Shown: positions 7,504 through 17,938 of the stretch, one piece after another
How positions within the stretch are numbered: position 1 is the first letter of the stretch
Layout: each line of letters begins with the position of its first letter
From: Actinoplanes couchii
Lineage (GTDB): Bacteria > Actinomycetota > Actinomycetes > Mycobacteriales > Micromonosporaceae
Direction of reading: 5' to 3'
Assembly: GCF_016862075.1 (NCBI RefSeq)
Contig: NZ_BOMG01000027.1
Location: 62,001 to 126,000, forward strand
Length of the DNA stretch: 64,000 nt
Position numbers and translations under genes: made by a program
Notes under the pieces: model-generated
What the model was told of the DNA's origin: nothing
Database searches by the model: none
The model's input: only the letters and a program-made list of their open reading frames with translations

Positions 7504-9984
7504 TTACGCGCCGCGCAGGGTCGCCCCGAACCGGTCGGTGGCCAGGGCCACCGCGGCGTCCCGGGCGGCGATCGTCTCCTCCGAGGTGAGGGTCCGATCC
7601 GAGGCCCGGAAGGTCAGCTTGTACGCGAGGGACCGCTTGCCCGCACCCAGCTGGGCCGACTCGTAGACGTCGAACAGCGCCACCGACTCCAGCAGCGGCC
7701 CGGCGCCCTCGGCCAGCGTGGCCCGCACCTCGGCGGCCGGCACCCCGGAGTCCAGGGTCAGGGCCACGTCGAGCAGGGCCGGCGGGAACGTGGAGATCTT
7801 CGGAGCCTCGACCACCGGGGCCTCCGGCAGCGCGTCCAGGTCCAGCTCCGCGGCCGACGTGCGCTTCGGCAGCTCCAGCGCGGCCAGCACGGCCGGGTGC
7901 AGCTCACCGGCGTGGCCCACGACGGCGTCGTCGACCAGGATCGCCGCGCACCGGCCCGGGTGCCACGGCGCGAGCTCGGCCGCGCGTACCGAGACCCGGT
8001 CCTCGGCGATGCCCGCCGCGGCGAGCGTGACGCGCGCCGCCTCGATGGCGTCCGCCCACGTCGCGGGCCGTCCCGCGCCCCACCAGCCGGCCGGGTCGAT
8101 GTCGCCGGCCAGGACCACGGCGAGGTGCCACGGCTGCTCCGGGACGATCGCGTTGGCGGCCGCCCACTCGGCGTTGCTGGGCCGGCGGTCGACACCCAGG
8201 GTGGGCGGCGCGGTCGAGGTCAGGTGCGGCAGGAACACCGTGCCGGCCTCGAACAGGGCCACGTCCCGGCGGCCCCGGCCCAGGTTCCGCTTGAGGACGC
8301 CGAGCAGCGGGCCGAGCAGCGTGGTGCGCAGCAGCGGCTCCTCCTCGGACAGCGGATTGGTGAGCCGGACCGCGCTGCGGCGGGGGTCCTCGGGGGCGAG
8401 CCCGAGGGCGTCGGCGGTGCCGGGCGCGGTGAACGGGTACGACAGCACCTCGACGTAACCGTTCTCGGCGAGCGCCCGGCCGATCGACCGGCGCCGCTTC
8501 TGCGCGGGGGTGAGCCCACGGCTGGCCCCGGCCGGCGGCAGCACGCTCGGGATCTCGTTGTAACCGCCGAGCCGGGCCACCTCCTCGATCAGGTCGATCG
8601 GGGCGACCAGGTCGGGACGCCAGGTCGGCGGCACGACGCTGAGCACCTCGTCGCCGGTGACCTCGCAGCCGACCTGGACCAGGAACGAGTTGATCTCGGA
8701 CGAGGTGTAGGGCAGCCCGATGAGACGCGCGGGCGCCGACGCGGGCAGGGTGAGCGCGACCGGCGCCACCACGTTGTCGACGTCCAGCACCCGCTCGTCG
8801 ACGGTGCCGCAGGCGTGCTCGACCAGGATGTCGACGGCCTTCTGCAGCGCGGCGAGCGGCAGCGCCGGGTCGACACCCCGCTCCCAGCGCTTGGCGGCCT
8901 CGCTGAACAGCTTGTGCCGGCGCGCGGTGCGGCCGACCATGACCGGATCCCAGTGGGCCGCCTCGAGGAGCACGTTCACCGTGCCCTCCTGCCACTCGCT
9001 GGTCTCGCCGCCCATCACGGCGGCGAGCGAGATCGGCCCGGTCTCGTCGCAGATCACCATGTCCTCGGCGTCGAGCACCCGCGCGACACCGTCCAGGGTG
9101 GTCAGCTTCTCGCCGGCCCGGGCCCGCCGGACGACCAGGCCGCCACGGAGGCGGTCGAGGTCGAAGACGTGCATCGGCTGACCGAATTCGAGCATCAGGT
9201 AGTTGGTGATGTCGACGGGCAGCGAGATGGCCCGGATGCCGGCCTGGATCAGCCGCCGCTGCATCCACTCGGGCGACTTGGCGGCCGGATCGATGCCCCG
9301 GACCACGCGGGCCGCGAACCGGTCACAGCCGACGACGTCGTCGATCACGACCGGGTGCGGAACGTCCGCGGTCCCGGTGGGGGAAGAGACCGAGGCAGGA
9401 TCGACGAAACCCACCTTGAAGTACGTGGACAGCTCCCGTGCGATGCCTCGCACGCTCATCTCGTAGCCGCGGTCCGGGGTGATCTCGACCTCGACCAGCA
9501 CGTCGTCCAGCCCGACCACCGGCCGCGCATCGATGCCCGGGGTCAGCGAATCCGACGGGGGCAGCACGATGATGCCCTCGTGCTCGTCGGAGATCCCCAG
9601 CTCACGAGCCGAGCAGATCATGCCGTTGGAGTTGCGCCCGTAGGTCTTCCGCGCGCCGATCTTGAACCCGCCGGGCAGCTCGCCACCGGGCAGGATGACC
9701 ACGACGAGGTCGCCCTCGGCGAAGTTCCGGGCGCCGCAGACGATCTCCTGCGGAGCGGACCGGCCGACGTCGACGGTGCAGAACCGGATCGGCTTCTTGA
9801 ACCCGGTCAGCTCCTCGATCGTCAGCACCCGGCCGACGACCAGGTCACCGAGGATCGTGCCGGCCTGGTCGACGATGCCCTCGACCTCCATGCCGAGGTT
9901 CGTGAACGCCGTGTCCAGCTCCGAAGCGGTGATCCCCGCGGGCAGCTCGACGTACTCGCGCAGCCACGACAGTGACGTCTTCAT
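7504..9984 (-). CDS. pheT: Phenylalanine--tRNA ligase beta subunit
   Basis: The 826-residue beta subunit of the heterotetrameric PheRS, which charges tRNA-Phe. The start MKTSLSWLREYVELP is canonical. An N-terminal tRNA-binding (EMAP/OB) domain includes GARNFAEGDLVVV, followed by B3/4 and B5 domains (DLIEEVARLGGYNEIPS) and a C-terminal ferredoxin-fold anticodon-binding domain ending KLTFRASDRTLTSEE. Length fits the bacterial family. It lies 4 nt after pheS and is certainly co-transcribed with it. Confidence 0.97.
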   Translation of the reverse strand: MKTSLSWLREYVELPAGITASELDTAFTNLGMEVEGIVDQAGTILGDLVVGRVLTIEELTGFKKPIRFCTVDVGRSAPQEIVCGARNFAEGDLVVVILPGGELPGGFKIGARKTYGRNSNGMICSARELGISDEHEGIIVLPPSDSLTPGIDARPVVGLDDVLVEVEITPDRGYEMSVRGIARELSTYFKVGFVDPASVSSPTGTADVPHPVVIDDVVGCDRFAARVVRGIDPAAKSPEWMQRRLIQAGIRAISLPVDITNYLMLEFGQPMHVFDLDRLRGGLVVRRARAGEKLTTLDGVARVLDAEDMVICDETGPISLAAVMGGETSEWQEGTVNVLLEAAHWDPVMVGRTARRHKLFSEAAKRWERGVDPALPLAALQKAVDILVEHACGTVDERVLDVDNVVAPVALTLPASAPARLIGLPYTSSEINSFLVQVGCEVTGDEVLSVVPPTWRPDLVAPIDLIEEVARLGGYNEIPSVLPPAGASRGLTPAQKRRRSIGRALAENGYVEVLSYPFTAPGTADALGLAPEDPRRSAVRLTNPLSEEEPLLRTTLLGPLLGVLKRNLGRGRRDVALFEAGTVFLPHLTSTAPPTLGVDRRPSNAEWAAANAIVPEQPWHLAVVLAGDIDPAGWWGAGRPATWADAIEAARVTLAAAGIAEDRVSVRAAELAPWHPGRCAAILVDDAVVGHAGELHPAVLAALELPKRTSAAELDLDALPEAPVVEAPKISTFPPALLDVALTLDSGVPAAEVRATLAEGAGPLLESVALFDVYESAQLGAGKRSLAYKLTFRASDRTLTSEETIAARDAAVALATDRFGATLRGA

Positions 9985-9988
9985 CGCT

Positions 9989-11220
<1,232 letters not shown>

Positions 11221-11994
11221 TCAGCGTTGCGCGCGGGCCGAGGCATATAGACAGACGGCGGCCGCGGCGGCCAGGTTCAGGCTCTCGGCTCCGCCGTAGA
11301 TCGGGACACGAACACGCCGGTCCGCGGAGGAGAGCAGGTCGGCCGGCAGGCCATGCGCTTCAGAGCCGAACAACCATGCGGTACGGGGGGCGAGGTGCCC
11401 GCCGTCGAGCAGCGAGTCCACGTCGTCCTCGCCGGTACCGCTGGTGGCCAGCACCTGCAGTCCGTTGTCCTGCAGCAGGTCGACCACGCTCAGCGGGGAA
11501 CGGACCACGTCCACGTGGAACAGCGAGCCGGCCGAGGACCGGACACACTTGCCGTTGTAGGGGTCGACGGCGTCACCGGCGAAGATGACCGCCCCGGCCC
11601 CCGCGGCGTCCGCGGTGCGCAGCACGGTCCCGGCGTTACCCGGGTCGCGGATCTCGGCGACCACCGCGACCAGCCGCGGCTCCTTGGCCAGGGCCTCACC
11701 GATCGAGACGTCGTTCTGTTCACAGATCGCGACCAGGCCCTGGGGCTGGACGGTCTCGGCGAGCGCGGCCAGGGCGTCGTCGGTGACCGGCGACAGCTCC
11801 GGGGCCTGCGCGGCCAGGTCGGGGTACCGCTCGATGGCCGCGGGGGTGGCGAACAGTTCGAGCACCGCGTCGGCGGCGAGCGCCTCACGGACGGCCTGCG
11901 GGCCCTCGGCCAGGAAACGACCCGTCTGGTCCCGGTCCCGGCGGCGTTGCAGACGGCGGGCGGCGACGATGCGGGGGGTGCGGGGCGTGAACAT
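11221..11994 (-). CDS. TrmH/SpoU family RNA 2'-O-methyltransferase
   Basis: A 257-residue SPOUT methyltransferase with all three SpoU motifs: EIRDPGNAGTVLRTADAAG (motif 1), TAWLFGSEAHGL (motif 2) and VPIYGGAESLNLAAAAAV (motif 3, cofactor-binding trefoil knot). An N-terminal L30e-like substrate-binding domain covers roughly the first 100 residues. Such proteins 2'-O-methylate rRNA or tRNA, and this position between rplT and pheS is where actinobacteria often carry a TsnR/RlmB-like enzyme. The exact target nucleotide is not deducible. The ATG is preceded by GAGGAG. Confidence 0.88.
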   Translation of the reverse strand: MFTPRTPRIVAARRLQRRRDRDQTGRFLAEGPQAVREALAADAVLELFATPAAIERYPDLAAQAPELSPVTDDALAALAETVQPQGLVAICEQNDVSIGEALAKEPRLVAVVAEIRDPGNAGTVLRTADAAGAGAVIFAGDAVDPYNGKCVRSSAGSLFHVDVVRSPLSVVDLLQDNGLQVLATSGTGEDDVDSLLDGGHLAPRTAWLFGSEAHGLPADLLSSADRRVRVPIYGGAESLNLAAAAAVCLYASARAQR

Positions 11995-12012
11995 GGTCTC
12001 CTCATCACGAAA

Positions 12013-12042
12013 GCGCCTCCCGATCCGTGGACCGGGAGGCGC
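12013..12042. terminator. Hairpin before the SpoU methyltransferase gene
   Basis: GCGCCTCCCG and its complement form a 10-bp stem with a 10-nt loop; on the minus strand it is followed by TTTCGT. It lies between rplT and the start of the methyltransferase gene, so it may terminate or attenuate transcripts reading out of the infC operon. Confidence 0.6.
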
Positions 12043-12066
12043 CTCACAAAAGTGCTTCGCGTAAGT

Positions 12067-12145
12067 GGAGGTCGTTCGCGACGGTGGAGACAGCCGTCGC
12101 CGGCCCGCCCTCGAGCGAACTCAAGGTAAGTCGCGAACAACCTCC
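12067..12145. terminator. Long inverted repeat directly after rplT
   Basis: Arms 12067-12082 and 12130-12145 are complementary except at one position (16-nt arms), with a 47-nt loop that contains further self-complementarity. It begins 1 nt after the rplT stop. It probably acts as the operon 3'-end structure. Confidence 0.55.
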
Positions 12146-12146
12146 A

Positions 12147-12542
12147 TCAGGCAGCAGCCTGCTTGGGGGCGCCACCGGTGCCCTCGGCCGCGACGGCCGC
12201 ACGCGCGACCTCGACGATGGCGGCGAACGCGGCCTCGTCGTGGACCGCGAGGTCGGCCAGGATCTTGCGGTCGACCTCGACCTCGGCCAGCTTCAGGCCC
12301 TGGATCAGGCGGTTGTAGGTCATCCCGTTCGCGCGGGCAGCCGCGTTGATACGGGTGATCCACAGCTGACGGAAGTCGCCCTTGCGGTCACGGCGGTCAC
12401 GGTACGAGTACTGCATCGAGTGCAGCACCTGCTCCTTGGCCTTCCGGTACAGGCGAGAGCGCTGACCGCGGTAGCCGCTCGCGGTCTCGAGCAGGGTGCG
12501 GCGCTTCTTCTGGGCGTTTACCGCCCGCTTGACGCGTGCCAT
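12147..12542 (-). CDS. rplT: 50S ribosomal protein L20
   Basis: A 131-residue L20, an early-assembly 23S rRNA-binding protein. The start [19 protein letters not shown] and the basic helix [17 protein letters not shown] are diagnostic. It is the third gene of infC-rpmI-rplT, 40 nt after rpmI. The C-terminal tail is Ala/Gly-rich and slightly longer than in E. coli, as in other actinobacteria. In some bacteria L20 represses its own operon, but I see no recognisable L20-binding mimic here. Confidence 0.98.
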   Translation of the reverse strand: MARVKRAVNAQKKRRTLLETASGYRGQRSRLYRKAKEQVLHSMQYSYRDRRDRKGDFRQLWITRINAAARANGMTYNRLIQGLKLAEVEVDRKILADLAVHDEAAFAAIVEVARAAVAAEGTGGAPKQAAA

Positions 12543-12582
12543 TTCTAGTTACTCCTTCAGGAAAAACCGGGTCAGGCGCGCG

Positions 12583-12777
12583 TCAGCGGCCCAGAAGCTT
12601 CTTCACACGAGCGGTGTCGGCCTTGGCCACGACGACCGTACCGGTCATCCGGCGGGTCACACGGGTGCTCTTGTGCTCGAGGTAGTGGCGCTTGCCAACC
12701 TGCTCACGCACGAGCTTTCCCTTGCCGGTGACCTTCACCCGCTTACCCATGCCGGTGTGGCTCTTCATCTTCGGCAC
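12583..12777 (-). CDS. rpmI: 50S ribosomal protein L35
   Basis: A 64-residue L35 of the large ribosomal subunit. The sequence begins MPKMKSHTGMGKRVKVTGKG and is strongly basic, matching the family in length and motif. It lies between infC and rplT in the conserved translation operon. Confidence 0.97.
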   Translation of the reverse strand: MPKMKSHTGMGKRVKVTGKGKLVREQVGKRHYLEHKSTRVTRRMTGTVVVAKADTARVKKLLGR

Positions 12778-12830
12778 TTGACGCCTCTTTCTGGTCTTTC
12801 CCCGCTACCAGGGGGACGGGGAAAAGCTGT

Positions 12831-13457
12831 TTACTCTGCGGTGGTCTCGGCCGGAACAGCGGCCTCTGCCTCGACGACATCGCCCTCGCGCGGCTCACGT
12901 GCGGGCTTGGCGCCGGCGGCGACGGCAGCAACGGCAGCGGCCTTGGTGGCCCGATGCGGAGCCAGCACCATGATCATGTTTCGGCCGTCCTGCTTCGGAC
13001 TGGCCTCGACGAAACCGAGCTCCGAGATCTCCTCGCTGAGCCGGCGCAGGAGCCGGAAACCCAGCTCCGGGCGGCTCTGCTCGCGACCGCGGAACATGAT
13101 CGTCACCTTGACCTTGTCGCCCGCCTTGAGGAACCGCACCACGTGACCCTTCTTGGTCTCGTAGTCGTGCGGGTCGATCTTCGGCCGGAGCTTCATTTCC
13201 TTGATGACGGTCTGCTGCTGGTTGCGTCGCGCTTCGCGGGCCTTGAGTGCGCTCTCGTACTTGAACTTGCCGAAGTCCATGAGCTTGCACACCGGCGGCC
13301 GCGCCATCGGAGCAACCTCGACCAGGTCCAGGTCGACGTCCCCGGCCAGCTGGAGAGCGCGCTCGAGCGGCACGATGCCGACCTGCTCACCCTCCGGACC
13401 GACCAGACGGACCTCACGAGCCCGGATCTGTTCGTTCACGCGTGGTTCGACGCTGAT
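12831..13457 (-). CDS. infC: Translation initiation factor IF-3, AUC start
   Basis: IF-3 monitors start-codon selection on the 30S subunit. The N-domain ([20 protein letters not shown]), linker ([19 protein letters not shown]) and C-domain ([12 protein letters not shown]) are all present, with an acidic Ala-rich tail. The nearest conventional start is the GTG at 13439, but it has no Shine-Dalgarno at a useful distance. The reading frame continues upstream to an ATC at 13457 placed 4 nt after GAGGAGG, giving [13 protein letters not shown] non-AUG (AUU/AUC) infC start is the known basis of IF-3 autoregulation, so I annotate the AUC, giving 208 residues. If a GTG start is enforced the protein has 202 residues. 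Confidence 0.93.
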   Translation of the reverse strand: MSVEPRVNEQIRAREVRLVGPEGEQVGIVPLERALQLAGDVDLDLVEVAPMARPPVCKLMDFGKFKYESALKAREARRNQQQTVIKEMKLRPKIDPHDYETKKGHVVRFLKAGDKVKVTIMFRGREQSRPELGFRLLRRLSEEISELGFVEASPKQDGRNMIMVLAPHRATKAAAVAAVAAGAKPAREPREGDVVEAEAAVPAETTAE

Positions 13458-13561
13458 GGGGCCTCCTCAGTTGATACCTCGCCCGGCCGTTGAGGACGGA
13501 CGCTGCCAATGTCGGTCGGCCCCGAGTGTCCCGCTGGCCGCGGGACGCCGGGAAAGCAGAA

Positions 13562-13599
13562 GGCCCCGCGGCGGTTTCGAAAAACCGCACGCCGGGGCC
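13562..13599 (-). promoter_or_regulatory. Hairpin in infC leader
   Basis: A two-part stem: outer GGCCCC/GGGGCC and inner GCGGTTT/AAACCGC around a 4-nt loop; on the minus strand it is followed by TTCTGCTTT. It lies about 105 nt upstream of the infC start. It could be an attenuator in the infC leader or a terminator of upstream transcription. Confidence 0.5.
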
Positions 13600-13773
13600 C
13601 GCTCGACCGGTCATCGGCGCCCACGAGGAGACGCACACCCGACAGGAAATATTCCCTGACAGGGAGACCGGACCCGGCCACACGTGGTGACTCGGGTGGG
13701 AACCAGCGGGCTCCTCTTTCGCGTCCATAACGAGGCATGGACGTGGTCGACTGCCCGCAAGCCTACCAGCCTG

Positions 13774-13812
13774 GCATCAGGCGTGATGTGCCAGGGGCAT
13801 CACGCCTGATGC
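13774..13812. terminator. Terminator of the hisE-hisG-PH protein operon
   Basis: A perfect 15-bp inverted repeat (GCATCAGGCGTGATG and complement) with a 9-nt loop, starting 1 nt after the stop codon of the PH-like protein gene. There is no U-tract. Confidence 0.75.
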
Positions 13813-13813
13813 G

Positions 13814-14260
13814 TCAGCCCTCGTGAGAGGCGCTGTGCAGAGCCCGCAGAGTGCGCACCCCGTCGACGGCGTAGTCCTTGTCGACGGCCTGCAGGGCGTG
13901 GATCGGCACCTGATCGTCGTTCTCCAGCTCCAGGTGCGCCCACGCCGAGTTCCGGTCGAACCGCACCGCCCGCACCACATCCCACGGCAAGTCGTAACCA
14001 CCGATGACGTTGCGCACCCGCACACCGGCGTCGTCGGCGGTGACCCGCGGCCGGCAGAACAGCAGCACCCCGAGCCCGAGCAGGATCCCCAGCCCGATCA
14101 TGGCGAGCTGGTCGCCACGCTGGAAGCTGGCGTTCTGGTTCTGGAAGCCGGCCGAGCCGGTCAGCCCGAAACTGATCACCGTGAAGAACAGCGCGAGGGC
14201 GATCGCCAGCGGGACGGCCACCCAGCGGATCTTCTTCGGGCGATAGAGCACTGCGGTCAT
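13814..14260 (-). CDS. PH-like domain membrane protein
   Basis: A 148-residue protein with two predicted transmembrane helices (about residues 13-31 and 53-68) and a C-terminal domain resembling bacterial PH domains: VTADDAGVRVRNVIGGYDLPW, with the strands continuing through AWAHLELENDD. The start MTAVLYRPKKIRWVAV places positively charged residues at the cytoplasmic face. It begins 1 nt after the hisG stop and is co-transcribed with it, although no link to histidine synthesis is known. The function is unknown; many actinobacteria carry such a protein at this site (family knowledge). Confidence 0.75.
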   Translation of the reverse strand: MTAVLYRPKKIRWVAVPLAIALALFFTVISFGLTGSAGFQNQNASFQRGDQLAMIGLGILLGLGVLLFCRPRVTADDAGVRVRNVIGGYDLPWDVVRAVRFDRNSAWAHLELENDDQVPIHALQAVDKDYAVDGVRTLRALHSASHEG

Positions 14261-14261
14261 C

Positions 14262-15104
14262 TCAGAGCCTGCAATTCGCGATGGCGGTCACCAGGATGGC
14301 CCGCGCGCCGAGGTCGTACAACTCGTCCATGATCCGGTGCACGTCGCTGCGCTGGACCATCGCCTGGACGGCCACCCAGCCCTCCCGGTGCAACGGCGAG
14401 ACGGTCGGTGACTCGATGCCCGGGGTCAGTGCGGTGGCCTGGTCCAGCAGGTCGGCCCGGACGTCGTAGGCCAGCATCACGAAGCTGCGGGCCACCAGCA
14501 CACCGTGCAGCCGGCGCAGCAGCTGCGCGGCCGGGCCGGCGGCCTCCGCGTCGCGACCGATCAGGATCGCCGACGACTGCATGATCGGGTCGCCGATGGT
14601 GACCAGACCCGCCTGGCGCAGCGTCGCGCCGGTCTCCACCACGTCGGCGATCAGGTCGGCGACACCGAGACGGACCGCGTTCTCCACCGCGCCGTCCAGG
14701 CGGACCACGTCCGCCGTCAGCTCGTGCTCGGCCAGGTAACGCCCGACCACACCGGGGTACGCGGTGGCGATGCGCCGGCCACCGAACTCGTCGACGCTGG
14801 TCAGCGTCCCGGCCGGGGCGGCCCAGCGGAACGTGGCCCGGCCGAAGTTCAGGTCGAGCAGCTCGGCCGCCGGAACGCCGGAGTCGACGAGCAGGTCCCG
14901 GCCGGTGATGCCGAGATCCAAATCACCGGAGCCGACGTACGTCGCGATGTCCTTCGGCCGCAGGTAGAAGAACTCCACGTTGTTGGATTCGTCACGGCAG
15001 ATCAGGTCTTTGGGGTCGGTGCGCTGGCGGTACCCGGCGTCCCGCAACATCTGTGACGCGGGAGCCGAGAGGGTGCCCTTGTTCGGAATGGCGATGCGCA
15101 GCAT
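14262..15104 (-). CDS. hisG: ATP phosphoribosyltransferase, long form
   Basis: A 280-residue enzyme catalysing the first committed step of histidine synthesis (ATP + PRPP). The start MLRIAIPNKGTLSAPA and the DLGITGRDLLVDSG segment are typical. The C-terminal ~75 residues (from about PGIESPTVSPL to the end) form the regulatory ACT-like domain of the long HisG form, so feedback inhibition by histidine is expected and HisZ is not required. It lies 42 nt after hisE. Confidence 0.96.
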   Translation of the reverse strand: MLRIAIPNKGTLSAPASQMLRDAGYRQRTDPKDLICRDESNNVEFFYLRPKDIATYVGSGDLDLGITGRDLLVDSGVPAAELLDLNFGRATFRWAAPAGTLTSVDEFGGRRIATAYPGVVGRYLAEHELTADVVRLDGAVENAVRLGVADLIADVVETGATLRQAGLVTIGDPIMQSSAILIGRDAEAAGPAAQLLRRLHGVLVARSFVMLAYDVRADLLDQATALTPGIESPTVSPLHREGWVAVQAMVQRSDVHRIMDELYDLGARAILVTAIANCRL

Positions 15105-15146
15105 GACGTGCTCCTTCGATCTGTGAACGGGCCGGTGGACGCGCGT

Positions 15147-15410
15147 TCACAGATGTCGGTAGACGTCCTTCAGCTCCAGTCCGGAGGCGATCATCAGGCA
15201 CTGGGCCTGGTAGAACAGCTGGGAGATCTCCTCGGCGGTGCGTTCCGGCCCCTCGTGCTCGGCGGCCATCCACGACTCGGCCGCCTCTTCGACGACCTTC
15301 TTGCCGATGAAATGGACTCCTCGCTCGAGCGCCTCCACGGTGCCCGACCCGGGTGTCTTGTCCGCCGCCTTGCTTTGCAACTCGGCAAACAGTTCTTCGA
15401 ACGTCTTCAC
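15147..15410 (-). CDS. hisE: Phosphoribosyl-ATP pyrophosphatase
   Basis: An 87-residue HisE, the second step of histidine synthesis (PRATP to PRAMP). The motif [17 protein letters not shown] is the pyrophosphatase metal site, and [14 protein letters not shown] follows. A much longer open frame extends upstream, but it runs antisense over the divergent ABC transporter gene. The GTG at 15410 ([12 protein letters not shown]) begins the conserved domain and gives the normal family length. It shares a 78-bp divergent promoter region with the amino-acid transporter operon. Confidence 0.95.
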   Translation of the reverse strand: MKTFEELFAELQSKAADKTPGSGTVEALERGVHFIGKKVVEEAAESWMAAEHEGPERTAEEISQLFYQAQCLMIASGLELKDVYRHL

Positions 15411-15475
15411 GAGATCCGATTGTGGCAGCTCATCACGTCTTGACGACGAACGGCCCCAGCCCGTGGGACGTCTTC

Positions 15476-15481
15476 TAGAGT
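15476..15481 (+). promoter_or_regulatory. -10 box for a leaderless ABC transporter transcript
   Basis: TAGAGT followed by exactly 7 nt and then the ATG at 15489, with no Shine-Dalgarno in between. This spacing is characteristic of actinobacterial leaderless mRNAs. No good -35 box is visible. Confidence 0.4.
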
Positions 15482-15488
15482 TCCGGGC

Positions 15489-16361
15489 ATGGTTCGCCGT
15501 TTCCCCTTCGTGGCCGTCGGTGGCGCAGCCCTGCTGCTCACCGCCGTGACCGCCTGCTCTCCGATGGACGAAGAGAGCCCTGACACCGCCGCCTCGTCGG
15601 CCGCCTCCGCCACCTGTGACCCGGCGTCGATGAAGACACTCACCGCCGGGAAGTTCACGATCGGCACCGACACCCCGGCCTACGAGCCATGGTTCAGCGA
15701 CAACAAGCCGGACAACGGCAAGGGCTTCGAATCCGCGGTCGCGTACGAGGTGGCCGAGCGCCTCGGGTACCAGAAGACCGACGTGGTGTGGGCCAGTGTG
15801 ACGTTCAACAACGCGATCGCGCCCGGCCCCAAGAAGTTCGACATCGACATCAACCAGTTCTCCATCACCGACGAGCGCAAGCAGGCCGTCGACTTCTCGT
15901 CGCCGTACTACCTGGTGCGGCAGACCGTGATCACCACCAAGGGCTCGAAGATCGCCGGCGCCAAGTCGCTGGCCGACCTGAAGGGCGCGAAGCTGGGCGG
16001 CCAGGTCGGCACCACCAGCTACACCGCGATCACCGACCTGATCAAGCCGGACGCCGCCCCGTCGGTGTTCAACAACAACGACGACGCCAAGGCGGCGCTG
16101 GTGAACGGCACCGTCGACGGCATCGTGGTGGACCTGCCGACCGCGTTCTACATGACCGGCGCCGAACTGGACAACGGCGTGATCATCGGTCAGCTGGCCC
16201 AGGTCGGTGTGCCCGAGCAGTTCGGCCTCGTGCTGGACAAGGGTTCGGCGCTGACCGGTTGTGTCAGCAAGGCCGTCGACCAGCTCCGCCAGGACGGCAC
16301 CCTCGCCGTGCTGGAGAAGACCTGGCTCGCCGACACCGCCGGAGCCCCTGAACTGTCGTGA
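15489..16361 (+). CDS. Polar amino-acid ABC transporter substrate-binding lipoprotein
   Basis: A 290-residue family 3 (GlnH/HisJ-like) solute-binding protein. The signal peptide ends in a lipobox, LTAVTAC, with the lipidated Cys at residue 23. The mature protein shows the family pattern: [34 protein letters not shown] and [10 protein letters not shown]. It delivers a polar amino acid (probably glutamate, glutamine or a basic amino acid; unresolved) to the permease and ATPase encoded immediately downstream. Its stop overlaps the permease start by 4 nt. Confidence 0.92.
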   Translation: MVRRFPFVAVGGAALLLTAVTACSPMDEESPDTAASSAASATCDPASMKTLTAGKFTIGTDTPAYEPWFSDNKPDNGKGFESAVAYEVAERLGYQKTDVVWASVTFNNAIAPGPKKFDIDINQFSITDERKQAVDFSSPYYLVRQTVITTKGSKIAGAKSLADLKGAKLGGQVGTTSYTAITDLIKPDAAPSVFNNNDDAKAALVNGTVDGIVVDLPTAFYMTGAELDNGVIIGQLAQVGVPEQFGLVLDKGSALTGCVSKAVDQLRQDGTLAVLEKTWLADTAGAPELS

Positions 16362-17197
16362 AGCACCAGCCCAGTACCAGGCAACTGGAGCGGATCGCCT
16401 ACCGTCGCGGACGGGCGATCCGCTCCGTTCTGCTGGCCGCCGCATCGACAGCGGTCGTCGGCACCCTGCTCGCCGTCGGGATCACCGGCGCTCCCGGCTG
16501 GGACCGGGTCAAGCAGTCCTTCTTCGACCCGGACGCGGCGGTCAAATACCTGCCGGAGATCCTCGAAGGCCTGTGGCTCAACCTGAAGCTGCTGGTGGTC
16601 TGCGCGACCCTGGCGCTCACCCTGGGCCTGATCATCGCGGTGCTCCGCACGCTGCGCGGGCCGGTGTTCTTCCCGGTGCGCGCGCTGGCCACCGGGTACA
16701 CGTACTCGTTCCGTGGCCTTCCGCTGATCATCGTGATCTACCTGTTCGCCTTCGGCATCCCCGGGCTGCGCCTGAACGGCACCCCGGACGTGCTGTGGCT
16801 GGGCGCCGCGGCGATCATCGTGACCTACGGCGCCTACCTGGCCGAGGTGTTCCGGGCCGGCATCGAATCGGTGCACCCGAGCCAGATCTCCGCCGCCCGG
16901 TCGCTGGGACTCAGCTATCCGCAGGCGATGCGGCACGTGGTGCTCCCACAGGCGGTCCGCCGGGTGTCCCCGCCGCTGCTCAACGACACCGTGGCCCTGC
17001 AGAAGGACGTCGGCCTGATCTCGCTCGCCGGGCCGATCGACGCCATCCGCGCCGCCCAGATCGGCGTGGCCCAGGACGCCAACTTCACCCCGTACATCGT
17101 CGCCGGGGTGCTCTTCGTCCTTCTCGCCCTGCCGCTGATCGGGGTCACCGACTGGGTGACCCTGCGCGCGGCCCGTCGCCAGAACGCGGGGACGTAA
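16358..17197 (+). CDS. Amino-acid ABC transporter permease
   Basis: A 279-residue integral membrane protein of the HisMQ type. After an N-terminal helix, the transmembrane domain carries the usual entry motif ([17 protein letters not shown]) and the EAA loop [22 protein letters not shown] that contacts the ATPase. The start overlaps the upstream lipoprotein stop, and the ATPase gene begins directly after its stop. A single permease gene implies a homodimeric channel. Confidence 0.94.
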   Translation: MKHQPSTRQLERIAYRRGRAIRSVLLAAASTAVVGTLLAVGITGAPGWDRVKQSFFDPDAAVKYLPEILEGLWLNLKLLVVCATLALTLGLIIAVLRTLRGPVFFPVRALATGYTYSFRGLPLIIVIYLFAFGIPGLRLNGTPDVLWLGAAAIIVTYGAYLAEVFRAGIESVHPSQISAARSLGLSYPQAMRHVVLPQAVRRVSPPLLNDTVALQKDVGLISLAGPIDAIRAAQIGVAQDANFTPYIVAGVLFVLLALPLIGVTDWVTLRAARRQNAGT

Positions 17198-17938
17198 GTG
17201 CTGCTCGAATGTCACCAGGTCCGCAAGGTCTTCGGCGATAACGTCATCCTGGACGGACTCAGCCTGGACGTCGGCGAACACGAGGTGGTGGCCCTGATCG
17301 GCGCCTCCGGCTCGGGCAAGTCGACCCTGCTGCGGTGCGTCAACCTGCTCACCGAGATCGACGACGGCACCATCCACCTGGACGGCGACGAGATCACCGA
17401 CCCGCGGGCCGATCCCGATCAGGTGCGCCAGCGGATCGGGCTGGTGTTCCAGAGCTACAACCTGTTCCCGCACATGACAGTGCTCGACAACATCACCCTG
17501 GCTCCGGTACGCGTACACAAGAAGCCGTTGACCGAGGCTCGTGACCAGGCGAGGCAGTGGCTGGACCGGGTCGGGCTGGCGGACAAGGCCGGCAGCTATC
17601 CGGACCGGCTGTCCGGGGGCCAGCAACAGCGGGTCGCCATCGTCCGGGCGCTGGTGAACAACCCGCGGCTGCTGCTGCTCGACGAGGTCACGTCGGCGCT
17701 CGACCCGGAACTGGTCGGCGAGGTGCTGACCATGATCCGGGACCTCAAGGGCGAGGGCATGACCATGGTGCTGGCCACCCACGAGATGGGCTTCGCCAAG
17801 CAGGTGGCCGACCGGGTCGCGTTCCTGGACGGCGGCAAGGTCCTCGAACAGGGGCCGCCGGAGCAGGTGCTCGGCGACCCCGTCGAAGCGCGGACCAGGC
17901 AGTTCCTGGCCCGCATCATCGAAGCCGGCCGGTTGTGA
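17198..17938 (+). CDS. Amino-acid ABC transporter ATP-binding protein
   Basis: A 246-residue GlnQ/HisP-type ATPase. Walker A GASGSGKST is at residues 35-43, the Q-loop is in GLVFQSYNLFPH, the signature LSGGQQQR precedes Walker B LLLLDEVTSALD, and the H-loop is LATHEMGF. It starts with GTG directly after the permease stop. The final codons (from about 17910) resemble the 35-bp tandem repeat that follows the gene, suggesting the repeat arose by duplication of the gene's 3' end. Confidence 0.96.
   Translation: MLLECHQVRKVFGDNVILDGLSLDVGEHEVVALIGASGSGKSTLLRCVNLLTEIDDGTIHLDGDEITDPRADPDQVRQRIGLVFQSYNLFPHMTVLDNITLAPVRVHKKPLTEARDQARQWLDRVGLADKAGSYPDRLSGGQQQRVAIVRALVNNPRLLLLDEVTSALDPELVGEVLTMIRDLKGEGMTMVLATHEMGFAKQVADRVAFLDGGKVLEQGPPEQVLGDPVEARTRQFLARIIEAGRL

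Noticed and set aside
13436..13738. 100-codon ORF in the infC leader
   Set aside because: It runs through hairpin structures, has Arg/Pro/Gly-rich composition and overlaps the infC start out of frame; no Shine-Dalgarno.
15147..16445. 432-codon extension of hisE
   Set aside because: The added region is antisense to the divergent ABC transporter lipoprotein gene; hisE has normal length from 15410.
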